The translations under genes and the position numbers were made by a program. Below are positions 27,130 to 35,878 of a stretch of 64,000 nucleotides of DNA, piece after piece; within the stretch, counting starts at the first letter, position 1; each line of letters opens with the position of its first letter. Source of the stretch: SGZJ01 sp949372955 (GTDB lineage: Bacteria; Bacteroidota; Bacteroidia; Flavobacteriales; Flavobacteriaceae); contig CASIAX010000026.1 of NCBI GenBank assembly GCA_949372955.1, forward strand, positions 1 to 64,000. Reading direction: 5' to 3'. The notes beneath the pieces are model-generated. The model was not told where the DNA came from and ran no database searches. It worked only from the letters and a program-made list of their open reading frames with translations.

Positions 27130-28524
27130 ATGAGCACTACTTTATTTGATAAAGTTTGGGATTCACATGTAGTGAGTAGAATTTCTAACGGCCCGGATGT
27201 CTTATTTATAGATAGACATATGGTTCATGAAGTAACTAGCCCAGTAGCATTTTTAGGCTTAAAAAATAGAGGAATAAAAGTTTTGTATCCTGAAAGAACT
27301 TTTGCTACAGCTGATCATAACACTCCTACTATTAACCAGCATCTTCCAGTTTCCGATAAACTTTCAGCTAATCAATTAAAAGTTTTAGAAGAAAACTCTA
27401 ATGAACACGGAATTTCATATTGGGGATTAGGTCATGAAAAAAATGGCATTGTCCATGTAGTTGGCCCTGAATATGGAATTACTCTTCCTGGTGCTACTAT
27501 TGTATGTGGAGACTCACACACATCTACTCATGGGGCTTTTGGGGCGATAGCTTTTGGAATTGGAACTTCAGAAGTAGAAATGGTTTTATCAACACAATGT
27601 GTTATGCAACCAAAGCCAAAAAAAATGAGGATTACCATTAATGGATCTTTAGAAAAAGGAGTTACACCAAAAGATGTTGCTTTATACATTATTTCAAAAC
27701 TAAGTACAGCAGGGGCTACAGGCTATTTTGTTGAATATTCTGGAGAAGTATTTTCAAAAATGTCTATGGAAGGAAGAATGACTGTCTGTAATTTGAGTAT
27801 TGAAATGGGAGCTAGAGGAGGAATGATTGCTCCAGATGAAAAGACTTTCGAATATATTAAAGAAAGAGAATTTACTCCAAAAGCAGAGAAATGGGATAAA
27901 GCCATGGATTATTGGAAAACTTTAAAAACAGATCCAAATGCTATTTTTGATAAAGAAATGTCATTTGATGGATCTAATATTAGTCCAATGATAACTTATG
28001 GTACTAACCCAGGTATGGGGATGGGGATTTCTAGTCAAATACCAAAAGTTGAAGAACAAAATTCTGGCTCAAAAAGCTATTTTAAATCTTTGAATTATAT
28101 GGACTACAATGAGGGTGAGTCCATGATTGGAAAAAAAATAGACTTTGTATTTTTAGGTAGTTGTACAAATGGTAGAATTGAAGATTTTAGAGACTTTGCA
28201 AAAATAATTAAAGGAAGAAAAAAAGCTGATAATGTTACAGCATGGTTAGTTCCAGGGTCTCATAAAGTAGAACAGGCTATTAAAGACGAAGGTATTTTAG
28301 AAATATTAAATGAGTCTGGTTTTGATCTAAGGGAGCCGGGATGTTCTGCATGTTTAGCTATGAATGACGATAAAATTCCAACTGGAAAATACGCAGTAAG
28401 TACCTCAAATAGAAATTTTGAGGGTAGACAAGGTCCTGGATCAAGAACGATCCTTGCAAGTCCTTTAGTTGCTGCCGCCGCCGCTGTGACTGGACAAATA
28501 ACAGATCCTAGAACTTTATTTTAA
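27130..28524 (+). CDS. leuC: 3-isopropylmalate dehydratase large subunit
   Basis: A 464-residue aconitase-family subunit that holds a [4Fe-4S] cluster. GDSHTSTHGAFGAIAFGIGTSE, FLGSCTNGR and GCSACLAMNDD carry the substrate and cluster residues. It works with LeuD to isomerise 2- to 3-isopropylmalate, and possibly citramalate to methylmalate. The start lies 15 bp after leuA. Full length. Confidence 0.97.
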   Translation: MSTTLFDKVWDSHVVSRISNGPDVLFIDRHMVHEVTSPVAFLGLKNRGIKVLYPERTFATADHNTPTINQHLPVSDKLSANQLKVLEENSNEHGISYWGLGHEKNGIVHVVGPEYGITLPGATIVCGDSHTSTHGAFGAIAFGIGTSEVEMVLSTQCVMQPKPKKMRITINGSLEKGVTPKDVALYIISKLSTAGATGYFVEYSGEVFSKMSMEGRMTVCNLSIEMGARGGMIAPDEKTFEYIKEREFTPKAEKWDKAMDYWKTLKTDPNAIFDKEMSFDGSNISPMITYGTNPGMGMGISSQIPKVEEQNSGSKSYFKSLNYMDYNEGESMIGKKIDFVFLGSCTNGRIEDFRDFAKIIKGRKKADNVTAWLVPGSHKVEQAIKDEGILEILNESGFDLREPGCSACLAMNDDKIPTGKYAVSTSNRNFEGRQGPGSRTILASPLVAAAAAVTGQITDPRTLF

Positions 28525-28533
28525 TAAGATATT

Positions 28534-29130
28534 ATGGCATACGACAAATTTACTTCAATTAAAAGCACATGTATTCCTCTGCCAATTGAAAATGTAGATA
28601 CCGATCAAATAATTCCTGCTAGGTTTTTAAAAGCAATAGAACGAAAAGGCTTTGGAGATAATTTATTTAGAGATTGGAAATATAATCTGGATAATACACC
28701 TAAAAAAGATTTTGTATTAAATAACTCTTTATATAAAGGTAAAATACTTGTTGGAGGTAAGAATTTTGGTTCTGGCTCATCAAGAGAGCATGCAGCTTGG
28801 TCAATTTATGATTATGGTTTTAGATGTGTAATTTCAAGTTTTTTTGCAGATATATTTAGTGCTAATTGTTTAAATGTTGGAGTCCTTCCTGTTCAAGTTT
28901 CTGAAAACTTTTTAAATATAATTTTTGAAAATATATATAAAAAACCAAGTATTGAATTATGTGTTGATTTAACTAACCAATCAGTTTCAATCCCAGAGTT
29001 AAACATCAGTGAATCTTTTACAATTAATGACTATAAAAAAAATAATATGCTACATGGATATGATGATATCGATTATTTGATGAGCATGAAAAATTCTATC
29101 ACTGACTTTGCTAGTAAAACCCCTCTATAA
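28534..29130 (+). CDS. leuD: 3-isopropylmalate dehydratase small subunit
   Basis: A 198-residue swivelling-domain subunit of isopropylmalate isomerase. PIENVDTDQIIPARFLK and GKNFGSGSSREHAAWSIYDYGFR are the substrate-recognition signatures. It starts 9 bp after leuC and precedes the second synthase-like gene by 8 bp. The length is normal. Confidence 0.97.
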   Translation: MAYDKFTSIKSTCIPLPIENVDTDQIIPARFLKAIERKGFGDNLFRDWKYNLDNTPKKDFVLNNSLYKGKILVGGKNFGSGSSREHAAWSIYDYGFRCVISSFFADIFSANCLNVGVLPVQVSENFLNIIFENIYKKPSIELCVDLTNQSVSIPELNISESFTINDYKKNNMLHGYDDIDYLMSMKNSITDFASKTPL

Positions 29131-29138
29131 TTAATTTC

Positions 29139-30659
29139 ATGGTCAGAAATGTTGAAATAATGGATACTACACTTCGAGATGGCGAGCAAACATCTGGAAT
29201 GTCTTTTTCACCTTCTGAAAAGTTAACTATTGCGAAGTTACTTCTTGATGAATTAAAAGTTGATAGAATTGAAATTGCTTCTGCTAGAGTTTCTGATGGA
29301 GAGTTTACTGCTGTTAAGAACATTGCAAATTGGGCTAAGGAAAATGATTATTTAAATAAAGTTGAAGTATTAACATTTTTAGATAATGGAGTCTCTATCA
29401 ATTGGTTGAATGATTCTGGAGCTAAAGTTCAAAATTTACTCACGAAAGGTTCGCTTAATCATCTTAAGTATCAAATAAAAAAAACTCCAAAAGAACATTT
29501 TAAAGATGTTTATAATTCAGTTCATGACGCAAGGAAATTAAATATAGCAACAAACGTTTATTTAGAAGATTGGAGTAATGGAATGAGGAATTCACCAGAT
29601 TATGTATTTGACTACCTTGATCTGTTGTCAACTTTACCGATAAAGAGGGTTCTTTTGCCTGATACATTAGGGGTTTTAAGCCCTGAAGAAACTTACAATT
29701 ATCTCTCTGTAATTATTAATAAATATCCAGATATTCATTTTGATTTCCATGCTCATAATGACTATGATTTAAGTGTTTCAAATGTTTTGGAGAGCTTAAA
29801 AGCAGGTTGTCATGGATTACACTTAACAATTAATGGTATGGGTGAAAGGGCGGGCAATGCTCCAATGGCAAGTGTAGCAGTAGTTATACGAGACTTCCTT
29901 CCTGAAATAAAAATTAATCTCGATGAAAAAAAACTTTATAGAGTTAGTAATTTGATTTCAGCATTTACTGGTTTTAAAATTCCTGCTAATAAGCCAATTG
30001 TTGGTGAAAATGTTTTTACTCAAACTGCAGGAATTCATGCTGATGGTGATAGTAAAAAGAAATTATATTTCAATGATTTACTACCTGAGCGATTTGGAAG
30101 AATTAGAGAGTATGCGCTGGGGAAAACTTCTGGGAAAGCAAACATTAAAAAAAATCTAGACAAATTAGGTGTTACATTAAGTGATGAAGATTTAAAAAAA
30201 GTAACTAACCGTGTAATTGAATTGGGAGATAAAAAAGAAAAAGTTACTGCTGAAGATTTGCCATATATTATATCGGATGTATTGAACACATCTATGAGGG
30301 TTGAAAGAGTATCAATAAACTCATATGTACTTAAACATACTATGGGTAAAGATCCATCGATTTATTTAGAGCTTATAATCGATAATATGATATATAGTAA
30401 AACAGGTATTGGAGACGGTCAGTTTAATGCTTTTATGAATGCGGTAAATGAAATTTACAATGAGAATAACACACAGATACCAAATTTGGTTAATTACCTT
30501 GTAACGATTCCAAGGGGGAGTAATTCAGATGCGTTATGTGAAACTATAATTACTTGGAGCGATAACAATGGTGAATTCACTACAAGGGGTTTAGACTCAG
30601 ATCAAACAGTTTCTGCTATTAAAGCAACTGAAAAAATGTTAAATGTTATAATAAATTAA
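29139..30659 (+). CDS. 2-isopropylmalate/citramalate synthase-like enzyme with C-terminal LeuA regulatory (dimerisation) domain
   Basis: A 506-residue second member of the synthase family. The catalytic barrel has MDTTLRDGEQTSG at the N-terminus, DFHAHNDYDLSVSN and TINGMGERAGNAPMA. After GIHADGDSKKK and a linker rich in charged residues, residues from about 380 to 506 form a LeuA allosteric-type domain (KDPSIYLELIIDNM through TIPRGSNSDALCETIITW). The barrel is divergent from the leuA at 25963. Citramalate synthesis (pyruvate plus acetyl-CoA, an alternative 2-oxobutyrate route) is a reasonable candidate, since LeuCD and LeuB are adjacent and would process citramalate. Homocitrate-like or isopropylmalate synthesis cannot be excluded. 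Confidence 0.75.
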   Translation: MVRNVEIMDTTLRDGEQTSGMSFSPSEKLTIAKLLLDELKVDRIEIASARVSDGEFTAVKNIANWAKENDYLNKVEVLTFLDNGVSINWLNDSGAKVQNLLTKGSLNHLKYQIKKTPKEHFKDVYNSVHDARKLNIATNVYLEDWSNGMRNSPDYVFDYLDLLSTLPIKRVLLPDTLGVLSPEETYNYLSVIINKYPDIHFDFHAHNDYDLSVSNVLESLKAGCHGLHLTINGMGERAGNAPMASVAVVIRDFLPEIKINLDEKKLYRVSNLISAFTGFKIPANKPIVGENVFTQTAGIHADGDSKKKLYFNDLLPERFGRIREYALGKTSGKANIKKNLDKLGVTLSDEDLKKVTNRVIELGDKKEKVTAEDLPYIISDVLNTSMRVERVSINSYVLKHTMGKDPSIYLELIIDNMIYSKTGIGDGQFNAFMNAVNEIYNENNTQIPNLVNYLVTIPRGSNSDALCETIITWSDNNGEFTTRGLDSDQTVSAIKATEKMLNVIIN

Positions 30660-30665
30660 AATTTT

Positions 30666-31730
30666 ATGAAATTAAATATAGCTTTATTGGCTGGAGATGG
30701 TATTGGGCCAGAAGTAATTGATCAAGCAGTTAAGGTCTCAAATGCAATTGCAAAGAAATTTAATCATCAAATCAATTGGATTAAAGCGTTGACAGGAGCT
30801 GCTGCTATTGATGCTGTAGGTGATCCATATCCAGAAGAAACTCATCAAATCTGTTTAAATGCTGATGCTATCTTATTTGGAGCTATTGGAGATCCTAGAT
30901 TTGATAATGATCCGTCAGCCAAAGTAAGACCTGAGCAAGGGTTACTAAAAATGAGAAAAAAACTTGGTTTGTTTGCAAATGTTAGACCAACTTTTGTTTT
31001 TCCTTCATTATTAAATAAATCTCCTTTAAAAAAAAATATTATTGAAGGTACAGATCTTGTTTTTTTAAGAGAACTTACTGGCGGTATTTATTTTGGTAAG
31101 AGAGGTCGATTAGACAATGGAGAGACAGCCTTCGATACTTGTACTTATACTAGAGATGAAGTAAAAAGAATTGCTAAAAAAGGTTTTAATCTAGCAATGA
31201 AAAGATCAAAAAAACTTTGTTGTGTTGATAAGGCAAATGTTTTAGAGTCTTCTAGATTATGGAGAGAAACTGTACAGTCAATGGAAAAAGATTACCCAGA
31301 GGTTACTGTATCTTATGAATTTGTTGATGCTGTAGCTATGCGCTTGGTTCAGTGGCCAAAATCTTATGATGTTTTAATCACAGAGAATTTATTTGGAGAC
31401 ATTTTAACTGATGAAGCTTCAGTTATTTCGGGTTCTATGGGACTTATGCCTTCGGCATCTGTTGGATTAGAAACGTCCCTTTATGAACCTATTCACGGTT
31501 CTTATCCACAAGCTGCTGGTAAAGACATTGCGAATCCTTTAGCAACAATATTGTCTGCAGCTATGATGTTTGAAGATGCTTTTAAGCTTAAAAAGGAGGC
31601 GAAATTGATTCGTGATGTCGTTAACCTTTCATTAGAACGCTTAATAGTAACTGAAGACTTGTCTGATGGTAAGAAAAGTTTTAGCACTTCTGCAGTGGGA
31701 ACTTGGTTATCTAACGAAATATTAAAGTAA
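30666..31730 (+). CDS. leuB: 3-isopropylmalate dehydrogenase
   Basis: A 354-residue NAD-dependent oxidative decarboxylase. LLAGDGIGPEVI, the substrate segment RELTGGIYFGKRG, CVDKANVLESSRLWRE and the C-terminal YEPIHGSYPQAAGKDIANPLA are typical. It is the last gene of the ilv-leu cluster. No terminator lies directly after it; the first hairpin downstream is the pheA attenuator at 31901. Confidence 0.97.
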   Translation: MKLNIALLAGDGIGPEVIDQAVKVSNAIAKKFNHQINWIKALTGAAAIDAVGDPYPEETHQICLNADAILFGAIGDPRFDNDPSAKVRPEQGLLKMRKKLGLFANVRPTFVFPSLLNKSPLKKNIIEGTDLVFLRELTGGIYFGKRGRLDNGETAFDTCTYTRDEVKRIAKKGFNLAMKRSKKLCCVDKANVLESSRLWRETVQSMEKDYPEVTVSYEFVDAVAMRLVQWPKSYDVLITENLFGDILTDEASVISGSMGLMPSASVGLETSLYEPIHGSYPQAAGKDIANPLATILSAAMMFEDAFKLKKEAKLIRDVVNLSLERLIVTEDLSDGKKSFSTSAVGTWLSNEILK

Positions 31731-31779
31731 TTTTTTTAAATTTAATTCTATTATAATGTTAAAATATTAAAAATTTACA

Positions 31780-31787
31780 TACATTAG
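31780..31787 (+). promoter_or_regulatory. Possible -7 promoter element for the pheA leader transcript
   Basis: TACATTAG differs from TAnnTTTG at one position and ends 19 bp before the leader-peptide ATG at 31807, the same distance as the better promoters in this window. No -33 TTG is visible. Transcription could instead come from the leu operon. Confidence 0.3.
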
Positions 31788-31806
31788 TATCTAATTTATT
31801 AGAGAT

Positions 31807-31878
31807 ATGACAAGTTATTTATATAAATTCTATTATTATTTTTATGTTTTTTATAAGAGAGAGGTCATATATATATAA
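31807..31878 (+). CDS. Tyr/Phe-rich leader peptide of the pheA attenuator
   Basis: A 23-codon ORF (ATG 31807, TAA 31876-31878) with an upstream in-frame TAA. Eight codons are Tyr and three are Phe; from residue 4 to 16, ten of thirteen are aromatic, including the run FYYYFY at 8-13. It lies just upstream of an intrinsic terminator and pheA. Its job would be sensing rather than making a product: a ribosome slowed by scarce charged tRNA-Tyr or tRNA-Phe stays within the aromatic codons and leaves the downstream antiterminator strand free. The AT-rich base composition favours TAT/TTT codons, but the density and placement far exceed what that explains. Confidence 0.8.
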   Translation: MTSYLYKFYYYFYVFYKREVIYI

Positions 31879-31906
31879 TTTATAACTAAATATTTATGTG
31901 AGCCTC
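31861..31906 (+). promoter_or_regulatory. Candidate antiterminator pairing of the pheA attenuator
   Basis: GAGGTCATATA (31861-31871, the last codons of the leader ORF) can pair with TATGTGAGCCTC (31895-31906): four pairs, one bulged G (31902 side), then seven pairs with one G-U. This captures the 5' arm of the terminator (31901-31908). A ribosome stalled at codons 9-13 would leave the first strand exposed. A ribosome that reaches the stop codon at 31876 would cover it and let the terminator form. Pairing was drawn by eye; no energies were computed. Confidence 0.65.
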
Positions 31907-31926
31907 GAAAATCGAGGCTTTTTTTT
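31901..31926 (+). terminator. Attenuator terminator directly before pheA
   Basis: The stem AGCCTCGA (31901-31908) / TCGAGGCT (31912-31919) has an AAA loop and is followed by an unbroken T-run (31919-31926). The pheA ATG begins at the next base, 31927. It is a standard factor-independent terminator placed so that a terminated RNA ends just before the first codon of pheA. It would also stop readthrough from leuB. Confidence 0.88.
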
Positions 31927-32751
31927 ATGAAAAATTTAATAGGCATACAAGGAGTGATTGGTTCTTTTCATCATATTGTAACTAAGCAATATTTTGAAAA
32001 TCAAGCAACTATAAAAGAGTTTCTAAGTTTTGATGATTTAGTTGAATCTTTAGTTAACGAAAAATGTAACTATGGAGTTATGGCTTTAGAGAATTCTATC
32101 GCAGGTTCGTTAATACCTAATTATGCTTTAATTGATGAAAATAATCTTCATATTGTTGGCGAAAAATATTTAGACATACAGCATAACTTAATCTGCTTAG
32201 AGGGTCAAAACATTAGTGACATCAAAGAAGTTCGTTCTCATCCAATGGCGCTTTTACAGTGCAAAGATTTTTTTAAAAAACATCCAAATATTAAATTAGT
32301 AGAAGATAAAGATACAGCACAGGTAGCTAAGAAAATTAGTGAACACAAACTTCAATGTATTGCTGCAATTGCAAGTGATTTAGCAGCCGAGCTATACTCA
32401 CTGAAAATAATCAATAAGAGTATTCAAACTATAAAGCATAACGAAACACGTTTTGTAATACTTCAAAAATTCCCAAACAATAAAATTGACAATATTAGTA
32501 AGGCATCTATTAAGTTTGAATTAGACCATAAGAGAGGGAGTTTAGCAGCAATATTAAACGTAGTTAGTGACTGCAAATTAAATTTAACTAAAATTCAGTC
32601 ACTACCTAAAATAGATACTCCTTGGGTTTACTCTTTTTTTATTGATATTACCTTTGATGAATTCAAAGATTACGAGAAAGCTAAATCTATTATGTCTATA
32701 ATGGCTAAAGATTTTAAAATATTGGGAGAATATGAAAATAGAAAGAAATGA
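31927..32751 (+). CDS. pheA: Prephenate dehydratase (monofunctional, ACT-regulated)
   Basis: A 274-residue enzyme converting prephenate to phenylpyruvate. The catalytic TRF motif is at 174-176 (HNETRFVI). ALENSIAGSL and VRSHPMALLQC belong to the PDT fold. Residues about 190-274 form an ACT domain (RGSLAAILNVVSDCKLNLTKIQSLP) expected to bind Phe. No chorismate mutase domain is fused; that activity is on the DAHP synthase protein downstream. The ATG follows the U-tract of the attenuator immediately, so this is the gene under most direct control. The aminotransferase gene overlaps its stop by 4 bp. Confidence 0.95.
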   Translation: MKNLIGIQGVIGSFHHIVTKQYFENQATIKEFLSFDDLVESLVNEKCNYGVMALENSIAGSLIPNYALIDENNLHIVGEKYLDIQHNLICLEGQNISDIKEVRSHPMALLQCKDFFKKHPNIKLVEDKDTAQVAKKISEHKLQCIAAIASDLAAELYSLKIINKSIQTIKHNETRFVILQKFPNNKIDNISKASIKFELDHKRGSLAAILNVVSDCKLNLTKIQSLPKIDTPWVYSFFIDITFDEFKDYEKAKSIMSIMAKDFKILGEYENRKK

Positions 32752-33896
32752 TAACTAAGGCAGATAGATTAAATATAATCGAAGAATATTATTTTTCTAC
32801 AAAGTTAAAAGAAGTAAATTCTTTAATAAAAAAAGGCAAGCCGATAATTAATCTAGGTATAGGAAGTCCTGACTTACAACCACCTCAAGAAGCTTTGGAA
32901 GCTCTTAAAGCTAGTTTGACAGATCAAAATGCGAATAGTTATCAAAGTTATAATGGATTAGAAAATTTAAGAATTTCAATCTCTAAATTTTATAATAAAC
33001 ATTATGATGTAGATTTAGATTTCACTTCAGAGATATTACCTCTTATGGGGAGTAAAGAAGGTATAATGCATATTTCACTTGCATTTTTAAATGTTGGTGA
33101 TTCGGTTTTGATCCCTAATCCAGGATACCCCACCTATGCTGCCGCTACAAATTTAGTTCAAGCAAAAGCAATTTATTATGATTTAAAACCTGAAAATAAC
33201 TGGCTACCTAATCTAAAGGAATTAGAAAAACTTGATTTAAAAAAAGTTAAGTTGATGTGGGTAAATTATCCGCATATGCCAACCGGAGCGAATTGTGATA
33301 TAAATTTTTTCGAAGAGTTAATTAGTTTTGCCAAAAAACATCAAATTTTGTTAGTTAACGATAATCCATATAGTTTTATATTAAACCATAAACCAATCAG
33401 TATATTTAATGTTAAAGACTCCAAAGACTATTGTTTAGAATTAAACTCTTTAAGTAAAACATTTAATATGTCCGGCTGGAGAGTTGGGATGGTAAGTGGA
33501 AATAAAGCGAATATAACAAATATATTAACTGTTAAAAGTAATATGGATTCTGGCATGTATTACCCAATTCAAAAAGCTGCGATCGCAGTTTTAAACTCTC
33601 CAAATTCATGGTTTGATAAAATGAATGATATATATCATGAAAGAAGAGTGTTAGTTAAAAAATTAGCAGATAGTTTGAATTGTGAATATGATGATAAATC
33701 AACTGGTATGTTTATTTGGGCTAAAATTAATAATAATATTAAATCAAAAGAGTTTACTAATGAGCTATTATATAAATATAATATTTTTATAGCTCCAGGT
33801 GATATATTTGGGTCTAACGGAGAGGGGTATGTGCGTTTTTCACTGTGCGCGACAAAAGAATTAATAACCAAAGCAATTAAAAGAATCAATGAATAA
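32748..33896 (+). CDS. PLP-dependent aminotransferase, class I, of aromatic amino acid synthesis
   Basis: A 382-residue fold-type I aminotransferase. K237 in LSKTFNMSGWRVGM is the PLP lysine; NPGYPTY and VNYPHMPTGA are the cofactor-binding segments. Located between pheA and tyrA with 4- and 8-bp overlaps, it most likely transaminates phenylpyruvate and/or 4-hydroxyphenylpyruvate, or prephenate. Sequence alone also fits LL-diaminopimelate- or aspartate-type members of the class, so the substrate is inferred from context. Confidence 0.85.
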   Translation: MITKADRLNIIEEYYFSTKLKEVNSLIKKGKPIINLGIGSPDLQPPQEALEALKASLTDQNANSYQSYNGLENLRISISKFYNKHYDVDLDFTSEILPLMGSKEGIMHISLAFLNVGDSVLIPNPGYPTYAAATNLVQAKAIYYDLKPENNWLPNLKELEKLDLKKVKLMWVNYPHMPTGANCDINFFEELISFAKKHQILLVNDNPYSFILNHKPISIFNVKDSKDYCLELNSLSKTFNMSGWRVGMVSGNKANITNILTVKSNMDSGMYYPIQKAAIAVLNSPNSWFDKMNDIYHERRVLVKKLADSLNCEYDDKSTGMFIWAKINNNIKSKEFTNELLYKYNIFIAPGDIFGSNGEGYVRFSLCATKELITKAIKRINE

Positions 33897-34740
33897 TGTT
33901 TTCGTTATTGGTGTAGGACTTATAGGTGGTAGCCTTTGTTTGGATTTAAAAAAAATATTTCCTGAAATCAAAATTCATGGAATAGATATTTCTGAGGATA
34001 GTTTAGACCTAGCAATAAAGCTAAATTTAATTGATCATAAGTCTGGCTTTGAAGCTTTACATATTGCTGATTTAGTTCTTATCGCTACACCTGTTGATAT
34101 TGCAAATAATATTATAATAGACGTCTTAGATATTATTAATGAAAAGACATTAGTGATAGATTTTGGTTCAACAAAAAACAATATTTGTGATAAAGTTACT
34201 GATCACAGGAATAGAAGAAATTATTTAGCATCTCATCCTATAGCAGGTACTGAATTTTCCGGACCTGAATCAGCATTTTCAGGTCTATTTAATGATAAAA
34301 CAATTATTCTGTGTGACACTGAAAAGACAGATCAAAAATTACTAAAAACTGCTGAAGATATATTTAATAGTATAAACATGAATATTAGATATATGGATTC
34401 ACTATCTCACGACAAGCATATTGCATATGTTTCTCATTTATCCCATATTAGTTCTTTTATGTTAGGAAAGACTGTTATGGATAAAGAAAAAAATGAAAAT
34501 AATATTTTTGATATGGCTGGTAGTGGTTTTGAATCTACAGTAAGACTGGCTAAAAGTTCTCCAGAGATGTGGGCACCAATTTTTAAATTAAATAAAGACA
34601 ATATTATAGAAAGTCTGGATGAATATATTTTAAATTTAAAAAAATTTAAAATCTTAATTCAAAATGACGATTCTGTTCAGTTGAAAAGTGAAATGAAAAA
34701 AACAAATTATATAATAAATATACTTAAAGGATTAAATTAA
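33889..34740 (+). CDS. tyrA: Prephenate dehydrogenase
   Basis: A 283-residue NAD(P)-dependent enzyme taking prephenate to 4-hydroxyphenylpyruvate. The Rossmann loop is IGVGLIGGSLCLDLK near the N-terminus, and LASHPIAGTEFSGPESA plus AYVSHLSHISSFML carry the catalytic His region. There is no ACT or mutase fusion. It overlaps the aminotransferase by 8 bp and is followed 1 bp later by the DAHP synthase/chorismate mutase. Confidence 0.94.
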   Translation: MNNVFVIGVGLIGGSLCLDLKKIFPEIKIHGIDISEDSLDLAIKLNLIDHKSGFEALHIADLVLIATPVDIANNIIIDVLDIINEKTLVIDFGSTKNNICDKVTDHRNRRNYLASHPIAGTEFSGPESAFSGLFNDKTIILCDTEKTDQKLLKTAEDIFNSINMNIRYMDSLSHDKHIAYVSHLSHISSFMLGKTVMDKEKNENNIFDMAGSGFESTVRLAKSSPEMWAPIFKLNKDNIIESLDEYILNLKKFKILIQNDDSVQLKSEMKKTNYIINILKGLN

Positions 34741-34741
34741 A

Positions 34742-35824
34742 ATGAAAAACAATAAAGAACTTAGAACTTGGCTTGATAAATTTAACCTGAATCACCCTCT
34801 AACTATAGCGGGACCATGTAGTGCTGAGACAGAAGAACAGGTATTAAAAATAGCACATAGTTTAAAAAACACTAAAGCTACTGTTTTTAGAGCTGGAATA
34901 TGGAAACCTAGAACTAGGCCAGGTAATTTTGAAGGAGTAGGCGCTTTAGGCTTAAAATGGCTTCAAAGGGCAAAACAGGAAACCGGGATGCTTATTAGTA
35001 CTGAAGTTGCTAATGCTAATCATGTTGACCTTGCATTAAATCACGATATAGATATATTATGGGTAGGTGCCCGCTCAACTGTTAGTCCATTTATTGTTCA
35101 AGAAATTGCAGAGGCTCTAAAGGGAACTGATAAAACAGTACTAATAAAAAACCCTGTTAATCCAGACTTAGCGTTATGGCTTGGAGCAGTTGAGAGATTT
35201 CACTCTTGTAATGTAAAAAATTTAGGAGTTATACATAGAGGTTTTTCTACTTATGAAAAAACTAATTATAGAAATAACCCAGAATGGCAAATTGCAATTG
35301 AATTGCAAAATAAATTTCCAGATCTGCCTTTAATTTTAGATCCATCCCATATGGGAGGTAGAAGAGATATGATATTTGATTTATGTCAAACTGCTTTAGA
35401 TTTGAACTATGATGGCTTTATGGTAGAAACTCATCATGACCCAGATAATGCTTGGAGTGACGCTGCTCAACAGATTACACCAGAAAACCTTCTAAAGATT
35501 ATAAAGGACCTAACAATTAGAAAAATCACTGATGAAGCTGATGAGTATAAAAATAATATGAATCATTTGAGAACAAAAATTAATCTAGTTGATAACCAAT
35601 TGTTAGATATTTTAGGTAATCGAATGAATATAGCCGAAGAAATAGGAGCTTTGAAAAAAGAAAATAATGTTGCTGTTTTACAATCAAAAAGATGGAATCA
35701 GATACTCGAAAAAATGATTGCACAAGGAAAGTTAAAAGGCTTAAGTGAACAATTTATTTTACGAGTTTTTAAAGCTATTCATCAAGAATCTATTAATCAC
35801 CAAGAAAGTATTTTTAAAGAATAG
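34742..35824 (+). CDS. Bifunctional DAHP synthase (type I-beta) / chorismate mutase (AroQ type)
   Basis: 360 residues. Residues 1 to about 265 are the DAHP synthase barrel: IAGPCSAETEEQ, FRAGIWKPRTRPG, IKNPVNPDLALWLGA and DPSHMGGRRD. Residues about 275-355 are an all-helical AroQ mutase (LRTKINLVDNQLLDILGNRM, IGALKKENNVAVLQSKRW). It therefore performs the first step of the shikimate pathway and makes the prephenate used by PheA and TyrA. This order of domains is common in Bacteroidota. In this fusion class the mutase domain can act as an allosteric sensor for prephenate/chorismate (family knowledge). Confidence 0.94.
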   Translation: MKNNKELRTWLDKFNLNHPLTIAGPCSAETEEQVLKIAHSLKNTKATVFRAGIWKPRTRPGNFEGVGALGLKWLQRAKQETGMLISTEVANANHVDLALNHDIDILWVGARSTVSPFIVQEIAEALKGTDKTVLIKNPVNPDLALWLGAVERFHSCNVKNLGVIHRGFSTYEKTNYRNNPEWQIAIELQNKFPDLPLILDPSHMGGRRDMIFDLCQTALDLNYDGFMVETHHDPDNAWSDAAQQITPENLLKIIKDLTIRKITDEADEYKNNMNHLRTKINLVDNQLLDILGNRMNIAEEIGALKKENNVAVLQSKRWNQILEKMIAQGKLKGLSEQFILRVFKAIHQESINHQESIFKE

Positions 35825-35878
35825 ATTATTAAAGTATTTTTTTTGCATTGAGAGTTATTAATCTCCATCTTTGTAATA

